Below are positions 21,604 to 32,820 of a DNA stretch of 64,000 bases, in pieces. The DNA is from Amanita rubescens. Lineage: Eukaryota > Basidiomycota > Agaricomycetes > Agaricales > Amanitaceae. Position numbers and translations under genes: made by a program. The notes below the pieces were generated by a model. The model did not search any database. It saw only the letters and a program-made list of their open reading frames with translations, and was not told the DNA's origin. The stretch is from contig WION01000031.1 in the NCBI GenBank assembly GCA_015039365.1, positions 62,001 to 126,000 of the forward strand, in the 5' to 3' direction. Positions within the stretch are counted from its first letter, which is position 1, and each line of letters begins with the position of its first letter.

Positions 21604-23381
21604 CAAAACATAGATGTAGGTTTCATTTACATATACAAAAGTGCAACATGGATTAATAGTATTGCAACAGGGTGTAAGCAGTGCATCTTCATAATATCAA
21701 ATACTTGATGCAATTCCATCAAATAACAGGAACTATATTTGAGTAACTTAATTATCTTTTCTGCATCAAAGTCTAATGTCATAAATAACAGTGGGCACAG
21801 TGGGCAAGTAAAATGGAAATCATCATGGAATGTGATGAGTTCTGATCTCATAAGCTGCAGGAAGTGAGCAACAATGCAGTTTTTGCCACCAGACAGTCTC
21901 ATAGTATTGCTTCTTACAACAGACTGTGAGCAGAATAACACTATCTTCTCCAATTTGGCTCATTGCATGTCATCCCATGATTAACAGATAGTGAGTAACA
22001 TTGGGGCTTGTTCTGCCAAGAGTTGACATTGTATTTATCATTATTGCCAGAGAGTTAGTCTAACATTGAATTTTTGCACCCAAGCAGGCTTCATTACCAA
22101 TAGACAGTGAGTGCAGTTGCAGTTTGTTCTACCTGGAAGTACATTGCATGACATGACATGATTAACAGTATGTGAGTGGTAATGCAGTGATTTTCTGCAA
22201 CATAGTCTCACCATATCACATCCCATGACAAACAGCAAGCAAGTGACAGTGATTTTCTGCCAGGCAGTCTCATTATATCTAATCCCATGACCCACAGTTT
22301 GTGAGTGACAGTGCACTGATTTTCTGGCACTGAATCTCATCTCATCTCATCCTATGACCAACAGGATGTGAGTGACAGTGCACTGATTTTCTGGCAGTCA
22401 CATCTCATCCCATGACCAACAGATTGTGAGTGGTGGTACAACAATTTTCTGCCAGGCAGTCTCACCATATATTGTCCTGTGATGAATAGCTTGTGGGTGA
22501 CAGTCCAGTGATTTTCTGCCAGGAAGTCTCACCCATTCAATGACCAATAGGATGTGAGTGGCATTTCAGTGATTTTCTGCAAGGCAGTCTCACCACATCT
22601 CATCACATGACCAATAGCTTGTGAGTGACAGTCACAGTGATTTTCTGCAACCAAACCTTATCTCATCTCATCACACAACCAACAGTTGGTTAGTGACAGT
22701 GCAGTAATTTTCTCCCAGGCAATCACATCACATCTCATCCCATGGCCAACAGGATGTGAGTGACAGTGATTTTCTGCCAGGAAGTCTCATGTCCAATAAC
22801 AAACAGGCTGTGAGTGACAGTGCAGTTATTTTCTGCCAGCCAGTCTCATCGCATCTGACTCATCCCATGATGAATAGGATGTAAGTGAGAGCACAGTGAT
22901 TTTCTGCCAGGCAGTCTCACCTCATTTCATCCCATAACCAACAGTTTGTGAGTGACAGTGTAGTGATTTTCTATCAGGCAGTCTCATCACATCTAATCCA
23001 ATAACCACCAGGCTGTGAGTGTCATGGCAGTGATCCTATGCCAGGCATTCTTACCCCAGCTCATCCCATGCTGTGCAGCTGGTGAGTATATTTGCACATT
23101 GTCCAGCAGGTGTTCTGAACAACCCCATCATATGTCAAATAGCAAGTGAGTTACATATGTTATAGCCTTCTCTGAATTATCTTATCATCAATGACAGAAA
23201 GTGTGCTAACATGTATTCTTTTTCATTCTTATTTTCTGACTGATTTTATGGTCATTTACAGATTGTAAGATACTATTCATTGTTAGCCATATTGATGGCT
23301 TTTCTCATATCTTTTGTCTTCTTTAGGTGAGCAATGTAATTCAACAAATGTGAATATAAATACTCAACTTTTGTTAAGGTT
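21604..23381 (+). other. Array of single-codon micro-exons, copy 1
   Basis: After exon 8 comes a 12-nt exon (21604-21615). Triplets bounded by AG and a GT/GC donor then start at 21671 GGT, 21801 TGG, 21861 GAA, 21923 ACT, 21988 ATA, 22051 AGA, 22104 ACA, 22169 TAT, 22236 CAA, 22298 TTT, 22365 GAT, 22423 ATT, 22490 CTT, 22551 GAT, 22618 CTT, 22686 TTG, 22753 GAT, 22807 GCT, 22878 GAT, 22945 TTT, 23012 GCT, 23079 CTG, 23143 CAA, 23198 AAA, 23262 ATT and 23379 GTT. Donors are mostly GTGAGT; those after TGG 21801 and CAA 22236 are GCAAGT. Most units end TGACCAACAG or a close variant, giving branch site and acceptor together. Central units are about 65-75 nt and similar to each other, as if made by tandem duplication. 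The unit between GGT and TGG is irregular. Confidence 0.8.
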
Positions 23382-23802
23382 GTAGGTCTACTTGAATGTT
23401 GAACTTCAAACTTTTATTCTTGCTCATTTATCATTAGCCTGAGCTCTCACATTTGTTTGAAAATCCAACTGCAAAGTTTGAAAAAACAGTAACTGTGATG
23501 TCATTTCTATCATACACAACTAACATTGTGATGTAAACAGCCTGAAGCATGCCAAGTACTAGTTGGTAATGTACCTCTCTTTGTACCCTTTCCATACTAA
23601 TTGTTTAGCAGCCATGAATATCCTTGCCAAGTTGTCATTTTGGATAAGAGAGCCAATTGAAACATCCATCATGAAAGCTTTGGACCAGTTCAAGAAACAA
23701 AGTTATGTGGATAAGCTGAAGACTCAGATTACCTCTGAGGCAATACCCACTGGACATCAAGATTTAGTTCAATTCCTGTATGATCAAGTTATCAACATCT
23801 GA

Positions 23803-24339
23803 TGGCGTGTAATAGTGTAATACATTTATTATTCATGGAGTAGACAAGCATGCTCAATTTGGCCAGGGATGTGACATGGATTGGCTACCAGTCAATATTG
23901 CCAATCAAACAGCCTTACACATTTTTTCCCCTTTTTGTATTAGTACTTGACTCTTTCTTCTTGCTGAATATGCCTACTTTCCACTGTACATATATTCATC
24001 CAGGCAGTATTTTCTTTATGAAAGTTCCCTTTGGGCACAGACTTTGCTTGTAACAACAACATCAGCTAACACAGCAAAAGTCTAATTCTGTCTATCTCAT
24101 CTGACACTTCAGCATTGTTATCATATAGGATTAGACTAGTGGTAATATACAAGCAAAGCTCAGACAATCGGAAAAAGATGTGAACTTGGAATTGAGCAAT
24201 AGTCTTAGACTATTAATCAAGCAGGTACTTGTTTTTGTAGGATTAGACTAGTATATCCCCCACCCAAATCATGGACATAGACTTAGACAACAGTCCCAAG
24301 AAATATCTGGGTTAGTCTTAAGACTATCAACTGAAAATG
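23803..24339. other. Spacer after GTPase gene copy 1
   Basis: AT-rich, with two related stretches (GATTAGACTAGT at about 24128 and 24241). No coding or RNA feature is recognised. Confidence 0.3.
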
Positions 24340-25145
24340 GTGAATGACTCTACAAATGACAGTTTCCATCAGGGAAACATTAAATTTTGATTTTGGGACT
24401 TTGGGTGCTTTGCAAAGTACCCAAAGTATCCCAAAGAGCTCAAAATTCTTTGTGGGCTTTCAAAGAAAAGTATGGTTGTCTTTGGTCACTTCTGAAGCAC
24501 ATTTTTGCTTCTTTGAAAGCTTCTAATGCACTTTGCCAAATCACAAGCTTCAGATAATATTCATATTGATTAATATTATTTGCATACATATATATTAATA
24601 ATCATAAGTACATTGCACGATAGATACAAGGGATTTATGAGCAACAAAGCAACAGTAATACACTTACCTGTACCTAATTCAATGACTGGCTGAATACTGC
24701 TCCAAGTCAACGAGGGAGCGGCCATTTGCAGCGGGCGGTGCGGCACGTTGCGGTGGGGTGCAGTTGAGTGGCGATGGGCGAGGGAGGGCAGTGACCCGGG
24801 GTCAGCGACGTCGAAATATGAATTTAAACGGCTTACCTTGGGTTTGGCGGGCTACGACACGGTGCAACGGGGCGTGAATAAGTGGCTGATGGCGAGGGAG
24901 GTGGTGGGTCAACAACATCGAAATGCATGTTTATACGGCTTACCTGGGGTTTGGCGGGGTGCAGGGCGTAAGAGGATGCGGCGGAGTGCAACGGGGCGTG
25001 GTTGAGTGGCGTCCGGCAAGGGAGAGCGGATGGTAGGTCAGCAGTCTCAAAATATACATAAGTTGAGTATGTGGCTTACCTGGAATTTGGCGAGTACAGG
25101 AGGGTGCGAAAGGATGTGGTGGAGTGCAACCGAGTGGCGGAGGAA
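24340..25145 (-). repeat. Repeat element with internal minisatellite, copy 1
   Basis: A GC-rich tandem of about 120-140-bp units (24715-25145) contains GGCTTACCTGGGGTTTGGCG-like words, which on the minus strand read CCAGGTAAGC. An AT-rich tail (24340-24560) ends in CCATCAGGGAAAC. The same two parts occur in opposite orientation at 36600-37500. Family and mode of spread are unknown. Confidence 0.5.
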
Positions 25146-25818
25146 ATCAGCAATGTCAAAAACCATTGAAAAATGATATTTACCTGGGCGCGCTGAAAGC
25201 ACACGTTTTCGCCACTGGTCCATTCAAGGGTGTCGCTGCTGCTGACTGTGAACGTTGACGAACTGAGCAGCTTGGCGAAGACTTGACAGAAGGATAAATG
25301 CGCATACAGCGACAATTACTTAGTCTTGAGCAAGGTGCTGAAGCGGACCATAGGTGGTGGTGAGCATTGGTGATGAATGATGCTGGGATCTATGTGGTGA
25401 TGGCGGTGATGACGGTTGGGAGACAACGTGCACAGAGGGTCCAGCATGAGCAGGGTGTAAGTTATAACGTGGGGGAGGGGTTAAGGGGAAGAAGGCATTG
25501 TTTGGTTGCCAACCAAACGGTACAACCCAAGGTCATTAACTACGGAGTCACTTGAAGCAGGACTTCACGTGCGACTACGCTCAATGGTGAACATTAAGTT
25601 GATGAATTAGAAACAATAAACGAACTGTCAAATCGCCTCCAATGGCAGCCATAGGATCTTTCCCGTAGGAAAGCAACCAGTCGTTCATGGTCCTCGAATC
25701 ATTCACTTCCCCATCATACCAGGGTCCCAACTGCAAGGGCAAGTCACGTTCTTGCTTCTTTGCTTGAACCGAGTCTGAGAATTTTCATGAGATCGACAAT
25801 TGACTGGCGCCAATCCAG
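25146..25818. other. Spacer
   Basis: No gene is recognised. The last 15 bases (CTGGCGCCAATCCAG, 25804-25818) are repeated directly after the next element. Confidence 0.35.
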
Positions 25819-26104
25819 ACTCCTACCCAGTCCCTTGGTGCTGCGCTTGACGAGCTTAAGTAAGCATTAACGCACCGGAGGGACTGGCTTTTAACACATG
25901 TAAACAAAAGGTCTGCAATGCTGAGTGTCACACGTCGATCACATTCATTTATCTTATCTTTGCATTCGTGTATGCTCCATACAGCTTAGTAGTGATATAT
26001 AATTGTGATGAGGTCAGGAATGTTGTTGCTTCCATGCTCGTCTAGTTAAAGCTGGCCAGGGTGAGATTCGTCTATATATAAAACCTGTGATGTACAGTTA
26101 CAAT

Positions 26105-26178
26105 TGGCTGTTTGGCTGAATGGGTGTTATGATGGTTTGTTTTTGCATGGCTTGGGGTTCAAATCCGGGCAGGGTCAC
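26105..26178 (+). other. tRNA-like segment (SINE or tRNA relic)
   Basis: An A-box-like TGGCTGAATGGG and a B-box-like GGTTCAAATCC are spaced as in a tRNA gene. I could not pair an acceptor stem, so this is not called as a functional tRNA. Confidence 0.4.
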
Positions 26179-26284
26179 CTTTTTATGCCTTCAGCATTAG
26201 CCACCATAAGTCTCTGTGGCATTTTATTTGCATCTACAAGAGCATAGCACATCGTGGCTATCTGTCTCATATAGAAAAAATGTG

Positions 26285-26355
26285 GTGGGTGCTGGAATTG
26301 AACCCTCAACCATACAAAAATAATTGAGAGTTTAACCACTCAGCCACAGAGGCAA
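26285..26355 (-). other. Second tRNA-like segment, inverted
   Basis: On the minus strand an A-box-like TGGCTGAGTGGTTAA and a B-box-like GGTTCAATTCC flank a possible anticodon stem (CTCAA...TTGAG). It is related to the plus-strand segment at 26105. There is no matching acceptor stem, so a tRNA-derived repeat is more likely than a gene. Confidence 0.4.
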
Positions 26356-26974
26356 TTAAATTATGTATTCAAATGTATTACATATAGGACAATCTTGCCC
26401 CCCCAGCCCAAAAACCAGGCAATGTAGGGGAATAACAATATGTGATTTACTCAAGTCCTTTGACAATGCATGTAGAGAATACATAATGTCGAGGAAGAAT
26501 ATTTCAGCATTAGTTAAGCGACGAGGTCACGTCACGTCGTGCCGAGCGTTTTGTTTACATGTGTTAAAAGCCAGTCCCTCCGGTGCGTTAACGCTTACTT
26601 AAGCTCGTCAAGCGCAGCACCGAGGGACTGGGTAGGAGTCTGGCGCCAATCCAGCTTTTCACATTGAGATGTCAATATTTTTTGATGGTCGTACCATCCG
26701 TTGGTTACAATAAACAGATACAAACAGGATATAAAAGGCACTTCAACCGCGCGAACGTACTTACTGAACTTACTTGCTTCTTTCATTCGTTCGGAGTTCC
26801 TGCCATCGCATCTCACTCTCGATAGCGAATACACGCTCTAGTTCTGCCATCGCGCGTCTCAGTGTTTTTCCTTGTTCATTACGGGAGTTTTACACGTACG
26901 CGTTTTATTGGTGTGGGAAAACACTTGAACTTCAATTCTATATAGCTCCACGAAGACCAACTTGGCCATAAACA

Positions 26975-28015
26975 ATGGCCAAGCCGCGCGACGCTCCGAA
27001 ATATTGGGATGACTCATATGAAGCAGTCGTTGCAGGAGTTGTGAGTACTTCTTAGACTTGGGCGGGAAAAAACCCTGCAAAAGTTTCGCATGTTTCTCAA
27101 CCTACTACACAGGAAATGCGCGACACCCCCACACGGCTTGCCGACATCCTGGGCACCTACGTCTGGCTGTTCAGCGGTGACCCAGAGTGGGGCGGGGATG
27201 TCGTGGCTATGCACCACGACTACACGGACGACGCGGCTTTCATCGCGAGGCACAGCATCATGCTCGGCGCTGCAAAGCATCGTCCCGGTCAGTCAGTCGC
27301 GCCCGAGGACGTTAGCGGGCACATCACCTGGGGTACGTTCACGGTCGCGTTTGACGGCATGCGGCGTGTGCGGAAGGGGCGGTCTTCGAACGCAGCTGTC
27401 GTGGAGAGCTATTGGGAGGTGCTGCTGAATGAGAAGCAGGACGACGAGGACAGCGCAAGATGGTTGGATACGGAGGGCAATGGAGTAGGCGTTTCGGTTG
27501 TGCTGGATGATAATGGGTCCCCGTTTTTGGTGTTTGAGTGGCACCTTGGGGGAGGGGGCCACAGTTCGTGGTCCGGCTATTATCTGGGGAAGCGATTGGT
27601 GAAGGGGAAGGAGTGGCAGTTGACGACTAATGAGCAGGACCGGTTGGGGATGGAGGCCAGGTTTAGGAGTGTGGAGCGGTCGGTAAAAGGGGGGCGTCCG
27701 CGCGTGTATGAGGAAGATGAGGGGGAGGAAGATTACTACGGTCGTTCCGATGAGGATGAGATCAGTGGGGAAGAGACCAGTGGGGAAGAGGCTGTTAGAG
27801 AGAAGAGCAAAGCGAGCAGTGATGAAAGAGGCGCTAAGAAGAAGAAAGTGAGCAGCGATGAAAGAGGCTCTACTAGTAAGAAGAGGAAAGCAAGCAGCGA
27901 TGAAAGAGGCTCTACTAGTAAGAAGAGGAAAGCGAGCAGCGATGAGAGAGGCTCTACTAGTAAGAAGAGGAAAGCGAGCACTAATAAAACAGGCACTAAG
28001 AAGAGGAGGCGCTAG
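26975..28015 (+). CDS. Hypothetical protein with Ser/Lys-rich repeat tail
   Basis: Two exons, 26975-27040 and 27113-28015, join in frame (intron of 72 nt, GTGAGT...ACACAG) to 322 residues. The N-terminal two thirds look globular (MAKPRDAPKYWDDSYEAVV, YVWLFSGDPEWGGD, then a Gly/Trp-rich HLGGGGHSSWSGYYLG) and match no family that I recognise. From about residue 230 the chain is strongly acidic (EEDEGEED, SDEDE). It then holds three near-identical 14-residue repeats, ASSDERGSTSKKRK, with degenerate copies before and after, and ends KKRRR. Basic clusters suggest nuclear targeting. The direct repeats at DNA level imply recent unit duplication. GC content is higher than in the flanking repeats. Confidence 0.75.
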
Positions 28016-28474
28016 GGAGCGTCACCGCGAGCGTCGTCGACGTCATGCTTAGATGTCTCCTGGTCAGTTACCGTCCTGTTACTATTGCTATTTCTACTAC
28101 TAGATAAGGGTTGACTCCGTACGTCCTTACTAATAGTTATATCTTGTCAACACATTGTGTGATTTGTGAATTGAGCCAATGGCTGGGGTTCTACTAGGGT
28201 TACGCAAGTCCCGCGCGTGTCCACGTCCGCGTCATCCGGTAGCATGTATATTTGCAAACAGGCGATCGGAAGAATTGAAGCTTGCCACTCAAAGCGTGGC
28301 TAGACGGGGGGTTATGTGCAGGCGAACGACTCAATGAAAATGAAATGGTCGTTGGGCATGTCGTATAAATGTGGATTGCGGAAAGTAGACAATCTCAATT
28401 GAATATGTATGTAAAGTAGTGTACTAATGTCAGAGCCGTGTTTCCATGTGTGGTGCCATTTAGCATAGCTCCTA

Positions 28475-31400
28475 CTAATACCAGCGACAATCCAGTGACT
28501 TGTCCCATTCGTCCGATCCAACGCCCTCCGCAACCAAGAACAAGTCATCAGCGTCATATTTCCTCTTTATTTGCCTCAGACGATTGTAATGGGAGCCAAA
28601 AAACGTCCTTTTCGGGTCTCTCTCGTGTAAGGAAGCCTAGGTGGTCCGAACTTTAGTTTTACATTCAACTTTGCGTCAAATGTGAAGCCTCGTACCTCGT
28701 TGAAGTAGGTGCCCGAGTCTGAGGTCTTTACCCTCCCCCACTCATTCCTTATGGATTCCTTGCATTCCGTGTGGAAGTTCCATGGAATCCACGTGGATTC
28801 CTTGCAATTTCAAGATGTTCCAAATGGCCCAGAACACACTAAAAAAAGTTCATGGAATCCGTGTGGAATCCATGTGGAATCCATGCATATTCCACGGAAT
28901 CTCAGGAATTTGCCTGGAACAGGAGTGACAAGGAATCCACATGGACTCCATGGACTCCGTGGATTCCAGGTACATTTCTGCCTGGTTTGCATAATGCTGA
29001 CATACAAGGACTTTCAGCACAAGGAGTCCTCAGGAGTCCACATGGACTCCTGATTCCCATGGTCATGTGACAGGCCACTTGGTCTGTGCGCCAGCCCACA
29101 GGTATATAAGGAGAGGGCATGTACCACATATCCCCCAGCTTCCCCCCCCTTCCTCGAGGACGGGGGGGGAGGGGAGTGATAAGATTAGATAGATAGATAG
29201 TGATTAGATATATGTATGATCTCATAGGTAAGCTTAGGTAAGCTTAAATAGCAGTATGATGATGTAGATAAGATAAGATCACAGATAAGATAATATGATT
29301 TCCTTTTATAGAATTTGTGACAACATGAGGTGTGTGACATGTAAATGTGACTGTGACAGAAAAGATGCACCTAGATTGTGTGATTCAGAATATACAAGAA
29401 TGACAGTGCCAAACAAAGTCAAACATGAGATATTTACAAAACAATTTTTCAGATGTGACAGAAAATTGAAAAAATCCAAAAATTGTCAAAAATCCAAAAA
29501 CATTATGTGATCACATCTCTTCAAGAATTGCAGTGCAAAACACAACCAAACACAAGATATTTTCAAAATACTGTTTTGGTGGGAATGATGGCTGTTACAG
29601 TAATGGACTCCCACATTACACAATCATGCTTAGCAGACAAGCCTCCTCATTCATCATGCCTATCCTTGCTTACTCTACCTTGATTACTTTGCTGACACAT
29701 GCATTGTTACATATGTACCTGTGGTCAGCAATCTGATATGTATAATGTAGTGGGGTGTACACAACTTTACTGTATTTATTTCTGCAACACAATCAGGACC
29801 TAGCCTACTCTGCAACTTTGTAGTTGTTTCCCTCATTTGACTGGTGTGTTTGCAAAATGCTGTACCTACTAAGCTTCCACACTAGAACCATCTGGCAAAT
29901 CAATGGTTTAGTAAACAAGTGATACAATGAGACAGACTAGGGCTATGTAAAACTAGTATGGATACATATATTGAAAGAACACCTCAAGTTTGCAATAGTG
30001 CCCCTTAGACAGTCAGACAGTCAGACAATAAGTGTATCAGCAGCTGACAGTGCCTCTTAGATAGTCAGACAATCAGACAACTTATGCAACAGTGTCTCTC
30101 AGATAGTCAGATAGTCAGACAATTAGTGTATCAGCATCCATCAGTGTCTCTTAGATGGTCAGGCAGTCAGACAGTCAGACAATCAGTGTGTCAGACAGAA
30201 TCAGATGCAATCAGACTTTTGCTGTGTTAGCTGATGGTCATCCAGTAGGTCACTTCTGTACTACTGATAATTGAGATCCTTAAAGTCTGCTTAGATGCCC
30301 AGCCTTTTCAGCTAACAGATGTGGTTGCTGGAGGTATGCATAAGCTGGTAGGTTTGAGAGGGAGGTGGCAGGTGATTGCAAGTGGTTCCTTGTGATGGTA
30401 ATGAGGTAGACCATATAGTGATAACTTGAATTGCTGGCATGTCAGCCACCATTGATCACTAGCTGTCAATATTCTGCTAACAACTGCTCAGCAATGTATC
30501 TCCAGATAGTCATCTCCAAATTTCAAAGCCCCCCACATGATTACAGAACCCTCATGACAACCTTCTCACATCTATTCATGACCTCTGAGGCCCTGCAATG
30601 TTATGTGAGGTCATCAGCAACCACTGCCACACTCCAACTGCTAGTCTTAGATGGCAAAATGTCATATAACAATAGTCTGTGGCTTTTGTATGGTTAGCTG
30701 ATACTGATCCAAGGACTATCTTGGTATTTGGACTCTATGCATGTCCTAAGATAATAAATTTTATATAGGTTTGATCTTATGAATTTTCTATATTTTTTGG
30801 AATTTTTTCCATATTTTTTAATGCATATATTGCTACATGGAATCCACGGAGTCCACATGGATTCCAGACAGTCTACCAGGAATTCAGGTGTAAATCATGT
30901 TTTTGCCTGTTGCCAGGAATGTGCCTGGACTGAGCATGGAATCCACATGGACTCCATGGAATCCTGGTAGAATTTCCACAGAAATTTCCTTTTTGCAAGG
31001 AATCCATGTGGATTCCATGTGGATTCCGTGTGGATTCCATGGAGTCAGCCAGGATCCTGCCAGGAAGCGTGGGGGAGGGTAAAGTACTGCCGAGTCTGGA
31101 GATACCTTGTCCAGGTAATTGTTGAGTTGATCGAGGCTATCCCGTATTAACACCTCTATCTTGGCCGCTGAGGTGCCTTCATCCCACGATGCCCCGCCGG
31201 TCAGCACTCCAAGTCCCTTTCTCCATGCTGGATTAAGTCCAACATTATCAGGGTCAACACGTGCAACAGCACCCCCAGCGACAAAGCTAAGATCGACATC
31301 AGCTTAGGCTTGAACGGTAAAAAGGTGGTGACTTGCGAGAAACCGACGCCGACGGCAAGCGTCAACTCGGCAACCCTTTCAGGCTCCTCTTGGGCCTTCT

Positions 31401-32820
31401 TTCGAGACATCAACCTCGACGTCAGTTCTAATAACCCCCCAGAACCACTCGGCGTGCTGAGGAAGAGATGCTCAAACTCGTAAAACGAGCTGAAATCTCC
31501 GAATTCGAACTGAAAGTCTTTCGCAATGGATTTCGCAGGTTCGATGAACGGCGAAAACGTCTCTTTTGCCTCAAGTACTGATATGTTGGGGCCAATATAA
31601 ACATGGTTAAAGGACGTGTTGGACCAAGAAGCATAACCACCCCATCCTTTATCTGAAAGATCTGGGTGAAGGCGGATGAATTCCGTCATGAATTTCTTGG
31701 CAACTTCGGGGGTTGCAAATGTGGCGCTGGAGTTGAACGAGGCAAATGGCAGGACCTCGTGGGTGCGATAAGTAACAGTCGCGATGACACCAAATGTGCC
31801 ACCGCCGCCTCCTCGTAAGGCCCAGAAGAGGTCACTGTTTTTGTAATCATTTGCGATTGCGTATTCGCCCGAAGCAAGGACGAGTGTGAATTGAATAACG
31901 TTGTCCACACCTGCGCAGGACTTCAATTATATGCATCCGAGGCGGCAGATTTACGCACCTAGTCCGTATTTGGCTGAAAACGCGCTGTGACCACCGCCAA
32001 GAATCCATCCACCAGCAGCCCCGACTGACCCTCCGCCAGATATTCCGCCAAGTATGAAACGTCCGCTGGCGTTTGCGGCGGCATAGGCTTCTGACCATTG
32101 TACCCCAGCACCGATTGTAAGAGCTGCAAATGTCACTAAAAAAAACGTGTTTAAATCAATAAATAACCCATACCTTTATATGATTCGGTAGAAGGCACGC
32201 CGTCTGGGACAAAGTGGTCGTCGTAAGTGATGTCCTTCAGTTTATGCGTCCATAACATGAACCCGCCGCGACCGGCGCTTCGACCCAAAAAGTCATGGCT
32301 TTGGGGACAACGGCGTCAATGGCAGAGAATGTTTCGTAGGCATTCGAACATACCCAGTATTCTTGATGATCAGCTTCAAGTTGTGCTTCTTTGCAAACCT
32401 GACCGCAGCTTGAATATCGCTGACCTTCTGTGCTTCTACACCGAGGATTGGTATATTCCCCTGCTCGCATGGATATCCGAGGGTCGTGTTATAATAACAT
32501 GCATCGATGGTACCGTTTTTGAAAACGTAGCTCTCAAAGTTAAGTATCTGCATCGCCCCTGGTAGATTTGAGCGCCAAGTCGCGTCAGTCAGGTGTTCCT
32601 GGACTGCGGCGCAGTTTCCGGAGGGATGAGACGGCGGGTAGCAAGCAGAGGCCGGGGGGATGGGCTTGATCAATGGTACAGAGAGTTGAGATTCGAGTTG
32701 GGCAAAGTCGGACGTAGACGGCCAGCACGGTTGATACGATAAGCATCGACAAGACGGCGGGTGCTTGGCAGAACCATGGGAAAGCAGAATGGACAGTAGT
32801 AGCCACACAGCATACGCCAT
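28475..32820 (-). pseudogene. FAD-linked oxidoreductase (berberine-bridge type), split by a hAT-like element
   Basis: Minus-strand exons 32820-32354, 32298-32174, 32123-31959, 31910-31337 and 31286 onward join in frame. They encode a secreted flavoenzyme: signal peptide (MAYAVWLLLSILLSHGSA), a PCMH-type FAD-binding domain (NTGHDFLGRSAGRGG, LTIGAGVQW, GGGHSAFSAKYGLGV, ALRGGGGGTFGV) and the substrate half with GLNPAWRK. The His of NTGHD is present. A usual Cys of the bicovalent type is not obvious (FSAKYGLG). Intron 31336-31287 appears to be a GC-AG intron (GCAAGT donor). The insertion at 28722-31089 falls after VSPDS. Beyond it the C-terminal BBE segment resumes (SDSGTYFNEV, then FFGSHYNRLRQIKRKYDADDLF), ending TGG TAT TAG at 28477-28475. 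Near 28640-28605 the frame needs a small correction. Confidence 0.8.
28722..31089. mobile_element. hAT-like non-autonomous element rich in GGAATCC words
   Basis: The ends are inverted repeats: CTTTACCCTCCCCCAC at 28726-28741 and its complement at 31069-31084. The direct repeat CCGAGTCTG flanks it (28713-28721 and 31090-31098), an 8-9 bp duplication as in hAT elements. Both subterminal zones (28745-29050 and 30835-31050) are filled with GGAATCCATGTGGATTCC-like palindromic words. The centre has no transposase. It holds a tandem of GTCAGACA words at about 30006-30200. Confidence 0.8.

Larger units (their letters stand above)
11971..23802 (+). pseudogene. P-loop GTPase gene with single-codon exons, copy 1, split by copia
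   Basis: Ordinary exons: 11971-12001, 12054-12206, 12258-12304, 12355-12468 joined to 20795-20850, 20901-20977, 21056-21247, 21301-21436 and 21483-21558. Their phases agree throughout. They encode a GTP-binding domain with G1 GRANAGKT, G3 DSQG (in HDSQGFESG) and G4 TKFD (in VVVFTKFDGQ). The fourth exon is cut by a complete copia element; removing one GGGAA duplicate restores the frame. After exon 8, which ends at TGG in phase 0, come a 12-nt exon and 26 single triplets. Three normal exons follow (23438-23488, 23541-23565, 23609-23802), ending in TGA after DQVINI. The joined length would be 413 codons. The donor at 12305 is GC (GCATAA), weaker than GTAAGC in copy 2. The exact GTPase family and cellular role are unknown. 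Confidence 0.8.
25819..26639. mobile_element. Inverted-repeat element with 15-bp flanking repeat
   Basis: Arms of about 95-100 bp (25819-25915 and 26545-26639) are reverse complements with few mismatches, beginning ACTCCTACCCAGTCCCT. CTGGCGCCAATCCAG flanks both outer ends (25804-25818 and 26640-26654). The 821-bp element has no transposase. Two tRNA-like segments in opposite orientation lie inside. A 15-bp duplication is longer than those of common DNA transposons, so the superfamily is open. Confidence 0.7.

Noticed and set aside
21600..23400. Plain minisatellite or CRISPR-like array
   Set aside because: Unit lengths vary, spacers are the conserved part, and the constant elements are splice donor, branch and acceptor around a 3-nt gap in correct coding phase. 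Neither a simple satellite nor a CRISPR array explains that.
26105..26355. Functional tRNA genes
   Set aside because: A- and B-box words are present, but no acceptor stem pairs and the anticodon loops are irregular.
27736..27996. Leucine-rich hydrophobic ORF on the minus strand
   Set aside because: It is the complement of the Ser/Lys repeat tail of the gene at 26975-28015, with no independent evidence.
31201..31337. Frameshift pseudogenisation of the oxidase near 31290
   Set aside because: A 50-nt GC-AG intron (31336-31287) restores the frame exactly, giving GFSFVAGG.
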